DNA from: Psettodes erumei
Lineage: Eukaryota > Chordata > Actinopteri > Pleuronectiformes > Psettodidae
Reading direction: 5' to 3'
DNA: 64,000 bases
Assembly (NCBI GenBank): GCA_016785225.1
Contig: JAFBJZ010000939.1
Span: forward strand, 248,001-312,000
A program made the translations under genes and the position numbers. The notes under the pieces are model-generated. The model was not told where the DNA came from. It searched no databases and worked only from the letters and a program-made list of their open reading frames with translations. This document shows, piece by piece, positions 1-13,218 of this stretch. Each line of letters opens with the position of its first letter. Positions within the stretch are counted from its first letter, which is position 1.

Positions 1-3000
1 TGGGATGAACTGATGAACCTCTATATCCTTAGCCACAGGATATAGATATATTAAACCAGATAACAAGCTCTCATTATATGACAATGTGTGAGCACTGCTA
101 CAACTAGGTTGAAGCTGAACTCGTCTCTACACCCCATGTTTCATACAATTTATGCCATTTTTGCCATTAAATGTACGTAAAATGTATTACTGTAATCCAG
201 CATCACATTATTTTGTAATTTTGTCTGATATAAGCTTTCAGGATGTATCAAGTTCTCTAATTAACCAGTAACCAGTGGTGTTCTAGATGATCCAGCGCTG
301 AAATCTGAAGGATTACTACTTTAATGGATGTTAATAACAGACAGTTTCTGTCATAAATTTTCAATTTGTCTATTTGTCTCTGGTGGTTTAATTCAAACAG
401 AACTCTAACCAACACAAACCAAACCACGAACCAGAAATGTCCTTTAGTTTCTTTGAATCCTGAAAACGTGTACAGGGTAACTCAGCAAGAGGAATGGATC
501 CATTCTCCATTCTCCATCCTCCCATAAACACACACACACACAGTCCGGTGAAACCACAGTCCAAAGTATAAACCACTGAGCTGTAACTTTTCAAGTGACA
601 GCGATGGCCATAATCCATCGTTCCATAGCAAAGGAACTGCGTGTGGCGGACCAAAGTATGATGATGGATGTCTGGCCCACAACAATGGAACAGACCAGTG
701 GGTTGATTTTTTAGGTGTTTAATTTGGTGGCTGCATTGTTTTCCAGAGTGACAAAATCCTCAAGGGCTTGATGACACCACTGATGACACCAAACTCCAAC
801 ATCACATTTTCAGCCTCATTTCATATTTTCTCCCATTTTTTCCCTTATTTCTTTTCTTGGTATTTACCTTTGTCTCCTTCCACAGCAGAAGCAAAACTTC
901 TCTCTCACTAGTCTTCCTTCTGATGAGGTTTAAGGGAGTAGACCAAATTATTTCATTCCTGTTTTCCCTATTTTGTTTTTACTACCTATCTTCCTTTCTC
1001 ACTGGAATAAATGTTAATCACAGAAAAGAAGAGAAATGTCCTGTGCACTCAGGATGTAATGAGAAAACTGAAAATAAAAAAAGAACCTCATCAAAAATAA
1101 ATGGCAAATATATCCAGGATTTCTGCTCTAACTGTAAACAGAACTGTACCATCACAATAATACATTAATCTGTATCTTTGTTGGAATGAAAAAGGACTCA
1201 AGGAAGAAGCAATTAGTTAATAAAACAAGTTTGTTTAATATACATGGGTTGTAATTAAACAGCAAATGAAGAATATAAAAAAATCTGTTAATCAAATGAA
1301 ATTGGTAATATAATGGAGTTTAATCAGTAGCTAAATAATATGAAGGGATACAATTCTATTTTTGGGGCTGTCACTTTTGTAAAACCAAGAGGTGACAACT
1401 ATGGCTGAAAAAGTAAATTGGATTAGTATCACATTATAATATGGAAAGTTAATTCCTATTCTCTAGGTATGTGTACACTTAAAGGGAAGAATGAGCCCTG
1501 CTCTCTGGAGGCAGCATCATTTCTTATCAATACTCACACCAATTCTCAAGCCTGCCAATCAAACATGCCACTGCTTAAGTCACTGAGATCCGATTTTGTC
1601 CCCGTTCTGATGTTTGATGTGAACATGAACTGAAGTTCCTGACCTGTGTCAGGATTTTATGCAGTGCTGCTGCATGCTTTGATGACTGTGTGAGTAGGCA
1701 GTTGTTCCTAATAATTTGAGTGTATGATGAAGGGAGCAGGAAGAAATTATGGAATGGCACCAGCATGATGCATGAGGGAATGATGGGAGCCCTGGCTGTG
1801 GCTGGGATCTGGGTGTGCTCCACTTGCATATGTATCCCTACATTGTGTTAATTTGCATGCTCTGTCTTAATATGAATTATTTCTGCGAAGTGGGAAGAGA
1901 GGAATGTGACTGTCATGATGGAGATGGTTACAGATGCTGAAATGAGAACAGCTGGACAGGCATTCTGTGCCACACACACAGAGTCTGGTATTTATTCCAC
2001 AGGGTTAATCAAGTGATCAAGTTTAAACAACTCAGAACATCTGAGTGCTATTTGTGGAGCTTGATGTTCTACGAGTAAATATTAATGTTGTGTTCATGGG
2101 ATGTGCTTGCTATGTTGTTACTTCTGAGGGGAAATGAAACACAAGACTGGGTTTTGTGTTCTATTGTTTCAGGTCAAATAAATGTATGACCATAAGATGT
2201 ATAAAAGTTATAACACCCAGTGATTTTAATAGTAGTATTTCAAAATAATTACACACTTGGTGATATTCTAATCAAGATAAACTTAATGAGCATAATCAGA
2301 GCTGGTGGTTAAGTGGAAGTAGAGAGGTTAGTGAGAAAACCATTGTAGATTATTCTGCTTTAACTCATCTGTAGACCTGTGCGTTGTGAGCTTATTTTGT
2401 AGATATGGACTTACAAGAGCTTAGTTTGAGTGGAGCGCTGGCAGTCTTCTCATCCAAACAACAGACTGTATGAAACACACATGCTGTTAACATGCAAACC
2501 AAGCTTGCTGTATCGATGGAAGCCTAACCCTAACCTTAACTGTGCTGCCATTCACTGCTGTTCATATAGCATTTCAAAAGTGCCATGTCCTTTGGGTCAC
2601 GACCCACTTCTTCCTGTGCTGATGTTGGTGGTGTCTCTCAGGAAGAAGTCCCACTCCACTCTTTTTCAACGATGAACAGCCCCCACCTTGTTTTACTAGG
2701 TTGTCCGTAATTCAGTTGATGACTGTAATAAATTGAGATCTGTGGAACTATAACTTTACAGAAGAGTCTTACCAGCAAGTAAAAAATTGGTAATCCAACC
2801 AGACAAGCTAAATTTTGCTTATGTAATTAAATCATCGATAGTTTAATTGTTGTTGTTTTTTTATATAAAACAATGTCTAGAAGCCTTGGGATTTAAAAAT
2901 ATGCATTACATATTCTGGATCAGAAAGAAAGTGGATTTCCTAAAATATGCCCAAATTTCCATTTGCTTTTGGTCAAAACTGAACATTTCTGCTTATAATT

Positions 3001-4330
3001 TGAAGAGTCCTCTCAAGAAAAATGGTTTTATAAGAAGGGTTTGGTTAACATGTGGAATAAGTTCAAGCGTGGACTTAAAATGTGTCGGATTGGCTATGCG
3101 CCTTGTCATCTTTTTTTTTAGGTCATGTCTGGAGTAACAGATGCAGTAGTTATATGTGTAACATATAAAACATAAACAATAAGTAATAGGAAAACAAACA
3201 CAACTAATACAATACAATACAATACATATAAATGCATACGTGCAATTCAATTAATACAACTCAGGTTGTAAAACAAATGTAACTTTACTTCGGAGACAGG
3301 CTGTCCAACCACCCATATGACTTCGCAAATGGTAAATCACAATTCACTATAGCTTTCAAAGACAGTGTGATTACAGGATGTGACTCAGTAGCCATAAAAG
3401 AACTTGGAATAGAACAATACAGCAATTCACCAAACCAAGTGTAATAAAATAAGGAAATGTAAATATATAAAACCACAGATATTGTATCCTTTTGGCTTGC
3501 ACCATCATTATTTTACATTGCATCTCTGAGGGCGTGGGGTGAGGGAGGCCTCCATGATCCAAGGGATAAGAGGCTGTGATCGCCACTCAATCCCAGGTAG
3601 ATAATGATGTGTCGTGGGGGTCTATGAAAAGAATCCAACAGTTCAACAGAAAGCCTGGAGGTGAATTTTAAGCTACTGGTCAGGGTGAAGGTCATTACAG
3701 TTGGCTGGTTTACTAGCCTAGACAGAGAGTGGTTGGCTGGTGTGGACAAATGATGTTTTAAGAAAGAGAAATTGTAATGCCAAGGGGATGGATGTGTCTT
3801 CCCATTATAATGTATTTTGTGAGCGTCAGGAGGATTTAAGAAAGAGGACCCAATGCAGACAGGAGACAGGCAGGGAGGAGAAATGAGGAGCTCATTTACG
3901 AAAGACTACCAAGATAAAAGAGGAAACACTGAAGGCCTAGGAAAGTCCATAAAAAATGAAAGTACAATGAAGTCTCTCAGAGGTCAGACCATGACAGTGA
4001 GTCTGTGTGAGTGGTTAGTATGGCTGGTGTTTGGTCCCACGGGTTACTGCAACTTTTCCAGTTGTGTTGCAAAATAGAAGTAGAAGTACAGTGTTTTCTC
4101 TTATTCTGTTTCTTTTCGAGATACATGAGTGTCTGAGATAATATAACAATCTCATAGGTGTATGTCATGACCTCCAGTTTCCATTATGTCAACTTTCTGA
4201 GAAATCTTTTCTGTTTTTAACATGTTGACATGGTTTAGACGGGTATACTACTTTATACGGAATACTACAATACCCATGAGTTTCTGGTGCTGCTGTTATG
4301 TAAAAGAAGCCAGTACTGAGCCACACATTG
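1..4330. other. Unassigned non-coding DNA
   Basis: AT-rich sequence with no frame I recognise. The longest open frames (up to about 103 codons, for example 857-1168 plus) have no domain-like pattern and lie in low-complexity or pyrimidine-rich sequence. A short CA run lies near 530-542 and an ACAAT-type run near 3205-3226. A purine-rich repeat-like block at 3835-3985 is listed separately. I see no splice-flanked exon that I would defend. Confidence 0.6.
3835..3985. repeat. Possible purine-rich interspersed repeat fragment
   Basis: The block opens with GAGGACCCAATGCAGACAGG and continues as purine-rich sequence. It resembles the ends of teleost repeats that start with 'ggacccaaatgcagac', as I recall them. 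A similar opening (GGACCCAAAAGCACAAC) occurs near 13230. Boundaries and family are not determined. Confidence 0.3.
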
Positions 4331-4338
4331 GTGCTGTC

Positions 4339-4887
4339 TAGTGTGCAATACTGCATATTTTGGCATCGATCCGATACCAAGTAAATACGGACCAGTATCG
4401 CCAATATCGGTATTGGCCAATACTTATCAATAAATAAGGTGGATGCATCATTGAATTGCCAAATCTCAATTAATTTTCATGACCTTAAGTATTTTTTATG
4501 ATGTTTCCTTTTTTATTATTAAATAGTTAAAACCCAGGACAGAATTAGGACAAAGTTTATAATTAAATAGAAAATGCTTTATTATCAAATGTTTTAAGAA
4601 AAATCTTTTTGCTTTGCACGTCTAAGTCACGTCACTTGACTTATGTGACAGCGCAACATCTGAACACGAGAGGGGGGAGGGGGAGAAAAGTGTGCCTGCT
4701 CTGCACTGACACAGGAGCGGTGAGTCTGGCGACCTGGTTTTTTCCTCTTTGCCAAAGCCGCAGCATTGCAAACAAGAGCGGAACTTAAAGTAAAGAATCA
4801 ATCTCACCAGGCTAGTATCGATCCGATACCGATACCAACACCGACTTGGTATTACTATCGATATTTGGATCGATCCGCCCACCACTA
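4339..4887. mobile_element. Non-autonomous hAT-type DNA transposon (MITE-like), complete
   Basis: The 549-bp element is flanked by an exact 8-bp direct repeat, GTGCTGTC, at 4331-4338 and 4888-4895. An 8-bp target duplication is the hallmark of hAT insertions. The element begins TAGTG and ends CACTA, so the outermost bases form an inverted repeat; further in the ends are only partly complementary (TAGTGTGCAATACTG against TAGTGGTGGGCGGATCG read from the other end). Just inside both ends is the motif ATCGATCCGATACC, at 4365-4378 and 4817-4830, with other GATACC/TATCGAT runs around it. There is no transposase frame, so mobility would have needed an autonomous hAT elsewhere. The internal sequence matches my memory of a widespread teleost repeat with 'cgatccgataccaagtaaatac' ends. 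Confidence in the boundaries is high because the duplication is exact. Confidence 0.85.
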
Positions 4888-4895
4888 GTGCTGTC

Positions 4896-7800
4896 AACTA
4901 CAACCTGTGACACTGTCTATGGGCATTTAATTGCCTAACTGGGAGCAACTCTATTACAATGTAATGAGAGTCACCTGAATAAGTACAAAATGTATTTTAT
5001 TTTTATTTTTACCCTATGACCAGACAAAATTAACTATTTCTAGTGGATGATTTTGCAAAACCCTCTTATTATGTTAAATGTCTGTGTGTTTTTAAAATCA
5101 TAACATTTGACATTATCCATGCATGGAAACTACAATATGATTAAGGCTAAGGAGAGACAGTTACACCAGACAGGAATTGACAACTAAAACTTTATTCTAC
5201 CACTTCTCTCCTTTGCCACTAAACGTGGTTTCTTGCTGGGAGCAGGTGGTGATGATAATGGTCGTGTAGCAAGAGCTTAAGCCGTTGTTGTATACTTTTC
5301 CATTCACTCACCTATCACCTCTTAAGGTATAATGGGGTGTTCTGAGACTGAAATAACTGGTTAACTCACTAAATTAAGTGGATATCTGTGCAACACAATA
5401 CATAGATGTCTTGGACATAATGTCAAAACTCTTATGTCTTCACAGTATTTTAATTGGGCAACTGATTCACCTTTGAAGAGATTGCAGTCAGTATCAATTA
5501 AAGCATTAATTACAGGCCAGTGACATTGGTTATACAGTCTCCTCAATCAAAGCCTCATGTCCTGCACATCACACCAACTACCTCAACCTCGACACCCTTA
5601 TTGTACAGTTGGCTACACATTTACCTTTAAGTAAGATAACAGTGCCAATCGCTATTATGGTGAGCTCTACCCCTTGACCCTGCTGATTCAACCAGTGACA
5701 TAGCTGATTCACTCATTTTTGTTTAAACATTACATTTTGGAAGTTTCGCCATAAATGTATCAAACACCTCTCAAAAAAGAAAGAAAAAACTGCTGTTTAA
5801 TTAAACTACATACTGGGACCTCCATCTATTTATTACTTGTAATATAGAAGAAGGGTGCATATAATTTACAACCTCAAAAAAAATGAAATGAAGTGTTAAT
5901 TTACTCTTTGAAGACATTGGCAGATGCAGAAGGAATGTCTTTGCATTCCGGCTGCTGCCTGTTAGGCATGTCCCCATAGTCATCATTTCTCCCACCCATC
6001 TTCACTTGAAGCTGAGTGCTGACTCAGTGGGTCGAAAAGCATCGATCATGTGAAAGTCAATGAGATGTATCTGGGTTTAAGATGGTTCCGTAATAGTGTT
6101 CCTGGCAGAGCACGAGGGCACTGTGTACATCTGTATTTAGGCTGGCACTTCATTAGCAAACCCCAACAGAATCCTTCAAATGAAGTTTATAGAGAGGACG
6201 TCTGATGGATTAATGCATTGTTAATCTCTTTAAAAGACACCAACCAGCACTTATCCATTATTCCAATGCAATATGTATCAGTGTACATCACTACTTTAAC
6301 ATTTCAACATCTCAACATGGCCAGCAACACTCCACTCCATTAACCCTTCCAGTGTGATCCCTGCAGGCTCAGTTATTTTTTTTCTGGGACACTGTTTGAT
6401 GCATAACTTGCCGGGAGGCTTTTGTTTTTCATTGTGTTGGAAACAGTGCCAGAAAAGTCCCACAATAACTGAATAAGTAAGATCGCAAGGACTGGTGTTT
6501 GTTCTATATGTTCTATATAAGAAAAAAACTTACTGCCTGAACTTTGCAGCTTTCAAGCTTAAAACTCATATCAGAACAAATGTGATGGCTGAAATTAGAA
6601 TACATATTGTTTCTAATCAATAATTCCATTTATGCATATCCTGAATGACCAGGCTCAGCTGGTCCCTTTTACCAAAATGGAAATCTGGCCTTGTTTGAAC
6701 TTTTGCACACCCATATAGGAGAGTGGCTAAGACTGAGGTCCCATTACATTGTTACATTCTCATTGTATGTTGTAACATTCCATAGTTTACATCGGGGTCG
6801 GCAAATGTGGCCCAGAATCCACTCTGTCAGGCAACCCCAACCCCCTAAAAAAAACACAAAAAACTACAAAAAATCAAATACATACAAAAAACCCTTATTA
6901 CAGCTATTTTTTTGTGATAAAAAAGTAACATAAAATAGTAGACTAATTAATATTCTGCCCTAGTCAGGATTGGTAGGTTCTTGCTAATTTGGCAGCTAGC
7001 TAACAGAGCTCTTCAATAAACACCCAGGGGTCAGCAGGCAACTTTCAGAATGTTTACTGCTGAATCACTGTGAAACTACAATACAAAAATAAAAAATAAA
7101 ATGTTACATGTTGTTTTTCATAAACAATTACCATAAACAACTAAATATACATAAACAAGTTAAAGTTTTCATTAACTGACAACAACGAATAATCAGCGAT
7201 TAGCTTAATGCTAATGTTACATTGAAAAAGCCATTGAGACATATACTTTCGAGGTTTCAGCTGAGAAAAAATGAAATTAGTAAAAAACGACAACAGTTTC
7301 ACTCAATTCATAACATTCTGAGCAAGTTCTGAGATCACAATAGAAAGACTGGCCAAGATAAGTTTAACAGAAAGATGATCTGCACCTCATTTGGGTTAAT
7401 GTACAAAGATGTACATTAGGCCTGCTTCACTGAAAGCTGGCTGGCTCATCACTGCAGAAAGCAGGAATTTGGTTAGTGAAAATAGATGGCCACCATTATA
7501 GGTGCTGGTTTTGAGTTATTATCAGCTGAATCTCCTGCACAGCCATGTAAGAACACCCACATTTTCCATGAGAAATACTGTACTGGTTGTCTGATTCTAA
7601 TTAATGTAATCTTCTCAGAACTCTACAGATTCTCCTGTTACTGAAAGCTCCAGCTTTAGCAAGACTCTCAAATTTGGTAGCATAAGTATCAGATCATTGT
7701 GTACTCAAACTTTACTGATAAATAAATTGCTTCTTCAGCATCATGTAAAAATGGCTAAAACCAAACACTGAAGCCTCCCCACCTGAGTAATATGTTTATT

Positions 7801-8130
7801 ACTGCATATCTCTTGGATTATTCTAAACAGTCTAAGCTGGTGGTGGCTGTGAAACCGACCTGCCAGTTTTGGGAGCTGCAATGCAGAAAAATTTAATTAA
7901 TCACTTACAACTGGCACCATCCCCACTAGCTATAAAACTGCTGGGGTTAAACGTTTATTATATAGAAACCACACCATGATCCAGAGTCTCTTAATAATTA
8001 TCTGTTTCTCTCTAACCTTCTATTCTTTTCAACTTCCAGCCCATATATCTAACCGCAATTTTTTTAGGCTCCTTTTCTACCTGCCTTCAGGGCCTAAAGC
8101 TCCACTGAAACTGCACTTCCTAAAGTGGTA
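4896..8130. other. Unassigned non-coding DNA
   Basis: No recognisable gene. Three minor points. (1) On the minus strand near 5280-5165 a short frame ending ...SKKPRLVAKERSGRIKF is followed directly by AATAAA, described in the findings. (2) An imperfect inverted repeat pairs about 6366-6396 (CTCAGTTATT...CTGGGACACTGTTT) with about 6437-6474, possibly a decayed MITE. (3) At 6791-6815 CATCGGGGTCGGCAAATGTGG resembles one hAT terminus, but no partner end was found. The remainder is AT-rich. Confidence 0.5.
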
Positions 8131-8290
8131 TAGTTCCTTCAGAAAGTATTCAGACCCCTTCAATTTTTTCACGTTTTATTAGTTAGTTGTAGGCTATATG
8201 CCTTAAGTAAAAACAAATGTCCTTTCCCCTAAGCTAACTATAATCAACACATCATTATGACAAAATGTTTGACTTTTTCAAGATTATTAA
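8131..8290 (+). mobile_element. Terminal fragment of a Tc1-like transposon
   Basis: Directly after a TA dinucleotide (8129-8130) the sequence reads TAGTTCCTTCAGAAAGTATT and then CAGACCCCTTCAATTTTTTCACG. This closely follows the terminal inverted repeat of a common fish Tc1 family, 'cagtgccttcagaaagtattcagaccccttcactttttccac' as recalled. The downstream stretch with CCCCTAAGCTAACTATAATC and ATCATTATGACAAAATG also follows the recalled consensus. No opposite terminus or transposase is present, so this is a solo end left by truncation or deletion. Confidence 0.7.
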
Positions 8291-8705
8291 CATTTACAAT
8301 TTGCATATTTGAATTTATGGTTATTGTATTTTACTAATACCATATTTTTTTTACCATATTTTATATATTTTATGAAAACTGTTCAGGTCAAAGGTAAAAT
8401 TATTAGTTATGTATCCTTCCATAAGCAGCATGCATGAATTAAAGGACAAAATAAGTTTAACAGAGTTTCAGGGTGACACCCCAACATATTACTAAATTCC
8501 ATATGGATTTCCATGAAAAACTACCATTACCTGGAAAAATAAATTATTGCAGTAAAATACAGCATTCAGGCAAACTCTTTAGGAAAAAGCACAGGCATTA
8601 TGTTTGTGTATGATCAGGTGCTGGACACCGTATTGCATTCTCTTCATTTTTTTAGAAGAGGGGTAATCCCAGAGGAAACAGATGCAAATTCCTAATAATA
8701 TGTAA

Positions 8706-8727
8706 ATAATAATAATAATAATGATAA
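8706..8727. repeat. (AAT)n microsatellite, short
   Basis: About seven AAT units, with a GAT interruption just after. Non-coding. Confidence 0.8.
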
Positions 8728-8994
8728 TACCTGCATTATATTCCAAAATGAATCAATTATTCGAAAATAAAGATGTTATGTATCTTGGGATGCACACTGA
8801 TTTTAGATGAAATAGTTCTGGCCTTGGGCCTCAGTGCAAACTAATGTAAACTAACACCTTGCCAGCTCTCATCTCAGTGTCTTGTCCTCTGACCTCGGAC
8901 TGTTACAGTAATGATAAAATATTTCTGAATATCCATTGGTACCTCCATAGACTTCCACAAAGGACTTCCTGTGCCAATCAACATGTAGTATATC

Positions 8995-8998
<4 letters not shown>

Positions 8999-9026
<28 letters not shown>
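8999..9026. repeat. (TG)14 microsatellite
   Basis: An uninterrupted TG tract, which becomes a Cys/Val run when translated. It lies in a TG/TGTA-rich stretch that continues to about 9130. Candidate polymorphic marker. Confidence 0.95.
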
Positions 9027-9029
<3 letters not shown>

Positions 9030-9725
9030 AGGGGGATTACATACCACAGAGTAAGAATACATGCGTGTATGTGAAAGGACAAATGAATAAATGAATGTAT
9101 GAATGTATGTTTGTGAAAGGACTATGTATGCATGTGAGCAGTCAAGAATGAATTATGGTCTGGCCCCTCATACCATGTCAACATGTGCGAATCTATTCAT
9201 AAATGTTTCTTCTACATCAACTGTCCACCCTCATGTTCGTGAAATTCTCATTTGGCTCCCAGACTACAACAACAGCCCGAGTCAGGCTTTGGTTTCCCCA
9301 GCGGACTCATTTGCTTTACTCTTGTTTGAGTGGGCTTCAAATGAGAAAGTGCCCTTCCACAGCTTCCACCAGTATCTGGCCACAAAGGTGACAAGGTTTG
9401 CCTTCTTTGCTCTGGTGTGCATGCTCATGGTCTGTCAGCAGTTCCTGGTCTCTGTTTAGAGTGGGAAATTATCTGAGGTGCCTTTTGGCAAACACCTCTG
9501 GCGCTTTAGCTCCACTGCTCTGTCTGTATGCAAGTAATTGCGTGCGTGCATGTGTGTGTGTATACATGCTAGCGTGCAAGAAAGTTTGGGGATTGGATTT
9601 GGGGTGGGTTTCTGTCTCCATTAAGAGACTGGCTGATTTAGACATTTGCTTGATATTTTCAGAGAGAGGACCAGAACAAAGGCACCTCCATTCATATGTT
9701 CATCACACAAAGGTACACAAATAGA

Positions 9726-9728
<3 letters not shown>

Positions 9729-9763
<35 letters not shown>
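9729..9763. repeat. (AC)17-18 microsatellite
   Basis: A pure AC tract. On the minus strand it encodes only a Cys/Val run inside a spurious frame. Confidence 0.95.
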
Positions 9764-9764
<1 letters not shown>

Positions 9765-12700
9765 GCAAAGCCCTCTGTATTCACTATTCCCTATGTGTGG
9801 CAACAGACGAGACACTTGACCTTTTTCAAGAGACCCCAAAGGCTCCATCCATGCTGATGTTCCCCATTGTGCTTGGCTACGTGTGTATCACTGTGTCACT
9901 GGAAGTGTGTTCACATGCCAAATGCCCCCATGCAAGACTATAGGAATATGAGGTGAAAGACATAAAAGAAAAAAAAACGTCCCCTGTTCACCCTTACCTG
10001 GCCTCATCATTTAATAAAACTGGAAGGGATAAATGTCTTATTTATATATGGCCCTGGCACAATATTGCTATCCTAGCTGTTATTATCAGTTAAAAGATCA
10101 AGCCCATCACTGGAAACTGCTTTGTTTTTAACATTCAGCGTCTGTAGCCTTCAAGTAAACTCTTCTCAACAGCTCCTTGTTCTATTTCTATAAGACATCT
10201 GCATTCACAGGGTAAGCAAAACACTGAATTGAACCATGTGAGGAAAGTGGCAGCCCATCTTCTTAACCACCAGACCCCTGAAAGCTTTCACGCTTACACA
10301 AAGGGGGGGACTATAATTGCCAGAGCTGGGCTGAACCATGCAATTAGCTTCAAATGACAAGACGGTCGGCAAGCTGAAATTAGCCAGTTTCCAGAGTGTC
10401 TGCTATAGAGAGAGAATGTGGCGTTTCTTCCACTCTTTCACAGTTGAGCAAGAAAAGAGGCTAAAAGAGACAGGGAAAAGGAAAGAAGAGGCCCCCGCTT
10501 AAGCGCTTAACATAAAGTGTAATTAAAAAAGGCTGGCATAGCCAGCAGAATAATGACAGTGGAAGAGAATATGAAGAAGATGAAACAAACAATGGAGTGC
10601 ATGTCAAAAAAAAGTACACTACAGTATGTTTTCCCCCATCATTTTTGAGTTGCGGGTGATTTTGATTTAGAAATTTTTCAATTCTTCTCTGTTTTGTTTT
10701 TTTAAGCACAGGACTCGTTCTTTAATTTCTTAAATACATCTTATTAAACAATCTTTTAATCTTATTTGATCATATACCTACCATAGTTTCTTATTGTTGT
10801 TCAAATAATATTACTTAGAATGAAATTGTATGAAAATAATTGTTCAGCGTGGTATTGATGGGGATTTAATTCATGATCTTTTGGCCCACAGCTGCTAATG
10901 TACACTAATTCAGGCACAAAGACCAGCTGCCCATTTATTGCTTGATTTCTTTCAACCAACTGTCAACCTGCACTTCAGCTGGCCTGCAATTAAAATTAAA
11001 TGTGCAGTTCAGCTGCTCCCACACTCCAGTGCCAGTAACCTCCTATTTCAAACTGAAAGTACAGAAAAATACCCTTTTGCTGTCCAAAAGGCAGGAAGAG
11101 AAAGAGAACACAATGTTTATGACTCAGAAAGTCAAATATCAAAGGCTTGAGCTGTCACTTATGGATGTTAGGGTAGTTCTTTTCATTTCACCTGAGTGAA
11201 ATAATCTGACTATAAGTCTACAGCATCCAGAGATGTCCTGCCTGCAACAAGTTTTGGAGCTATAACTGAATACCATTAAATGTTAGACTGATTTTATGAG
11301 TAATAAATAATCTAGCTAAGTAGAATGACGTGAAGCAATATTGGTTTATGAACAAGGAAGTTTGTGCTCTGAAGGATTTCATTAACCTCTGCTGAGGAAA
11401 AGAAGGTTCACTAAAAACATCCACTCTGAGACATTTTGGTCAGGCAGAGGCTCTGCCTGCAACAAAATAACCAAAATAGCTCTAAGTAAGGCTGTGAAAA
11501 TGTAGCCAGAATAGCTTTCATTTCCACCAAGCATTGTGAACACAGGACAGAAGCTTATATGCTGGCTTTCTAATGTTTCTTTGCATCAAATGTAAAGAAA
11601 CTGAATGATGCATGAAAGGATATTTTAGTTAGCTAGGTTGAAATATTTTTTATCCAGTGTGCCACTCAAAGGCTACCGGCAGTTGCCTGTGGCCACTGGG
11701 AGACCATTCCATTTGTTTTTATTGGCTCTCTTGCATGATACACCATTTACTGATGATTGGATCTTGAAGCACCTAAAAATGATGTACATGAAGTTGAACT
11801 GGAGTATGAAAACTATTCTGTTTCATCACTTGGGAAAAAAATGTGATGGAGCTGGTGCCGGTGTGCTTTAGCAGTACCAAACTATGACAGTCAAGCACTG
11901 ACTCAAGACACTGCATTGGGTTCTGGAGTTGAGCTGGATCTGCTGCAATAATCACCACCTGGACTTCCTTCAAGGTGGGTTCTCTAGTGTTTAACTGCAC
12001 TATGGGACATTCATATGTGAGTATTAACAAAGGCAGAGGTTTGGGTTTTGGTCTCTGATAGAGACAAGTTGTCAGACAGTCTCTTTTCGCATTCACAGAT
12101 GTGAAGGCACACATAAGTAATCAGTAATACTGTAGCTTCATCCTGCAAAAGTTTCCCTTGTTCAATATGTATTCGCTAATATCTTTCTTTAAACCTTACT
12201 TGCCAGAGTAAATATGATTATCATGTAAGAGGAAAGAGGGTGAGAAGAATTAATTCACTATACACATCTGTGCTGTTAATAGTATTGTATTGTTAATGGT
12301 CCAAAATAATTTGAACATGCACATTTTCACAATGCAAATTTATCAAACATTAGTGTTTTCTTGCACATAAACATACAGCTACATTTGAGCAAAAGGTCCT
12401 TAAAGTAATTACATCCAGATCTATTCTACCTCAGGCATGCTCATGAAGGCGTAACCTACTCATTTTGAAATAATATGCTTTCCTCCTCCATTTTACTTTA
12501 CTTCTAATTTCTCACATCTTACAATCTGCTGTGCAGAGGTGTCTGGAAAATGTACAATTGCCTGTCCAGGGTCTGCTATGGCCTTGAGATCTCTTATTAG
12601 AGCCAGGCTGGAAAGGCTCGGCTCACTAAAATAAGCCCAGTGAGATGGTCATTACATGGCTCCTCTCTGCAGCCATTATTGCATTAGCTAAACTGACCAT

Positions 12701-13218
12701 TAAATGAGCAAGCAGCTCTCCCCATCTGGACACAGACTTCCAAGGAGCTGACACTAAGCAAGAATTATGATTCCCTCAGTGCATTTTCTTCTGCTGCTGT
12801 GTTATTTCTCTAACATTCAGCTCAGCTGCTGAAAAAAAACGTTGTATGATTTAACTGACGTTAAGCCAAAAATGTGTGAAAAGAACTTGTGTTTTTCTGC
12901 TTCACCAGTGAAGACGTAACCATGACCATGAACATTTTGCCTGAATAAAATACAACTTGAAGAAAATAAAGCAAATATGCCCCTTTTGCTTTGGCAATGA
13001 ACATTTGCATCTTTTCCAATCTGAATGGCAGATGAATGATTCAGTTATTCCATGATTATGAGTTTGTGTCTTTCTCAGTGGGAGCTCATTAAGTTCTTAT
13101 GTTCTTCTGTTATTGACTAGAATATTCACCATGTTGGGCTGGTCTGAATGATTCTGAATCAATGATGATAAGCAAGCCAGTATTACAGAAGGACCTTAGG
13201 TCCAACTTTTGAATGCAG
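9764..13218. other. Unassigned non-coding DNA with two complex, CNE-like stretches
   Basis: No gene recognised. Two sub-regions, about 10280-10440 and 12560-12830, are compositionally complex and rich in ATTA/TAAT-type motifs (for example GCAATTAGCTTCAAATGAC; GCATTAGCTAAACTGACC). They lack simple repeats and stand out from the AT-rich background. They are candidates for conserved non-coding elements, which only alignment could confirm. The minus frame at 11773-12114 (113 codons) has no recognisable features. Confidence 0.45.

Larger units (their letters stand above)
8291..9728. other. Unassigned non-coding DNA around microsatellites
   Basis: The longest open frame (9103-9459 plus, 118 codons) overlaps another frame of 108 codons (9398-9724). 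It starts within TATG-rich repeat sequence and I recognise no domain in it. I treat these as chance frames. Confidence 0.5.

Noticed and set aside
7020..7050. CAGGGGTCAGCAGGCAAC as the second end of a hAT element starting at about 6791
   Set aside because: It is in the same orientation as the first motif instead of inverted, and no 8-bp duplication was found.
9103..9459. 118-codon plus-strand open frame next to a TG microsatellite
   Set aside because: Starts in TATG-rich repeat sequence, overlaps a second frame of similar length, and no family is recognised.
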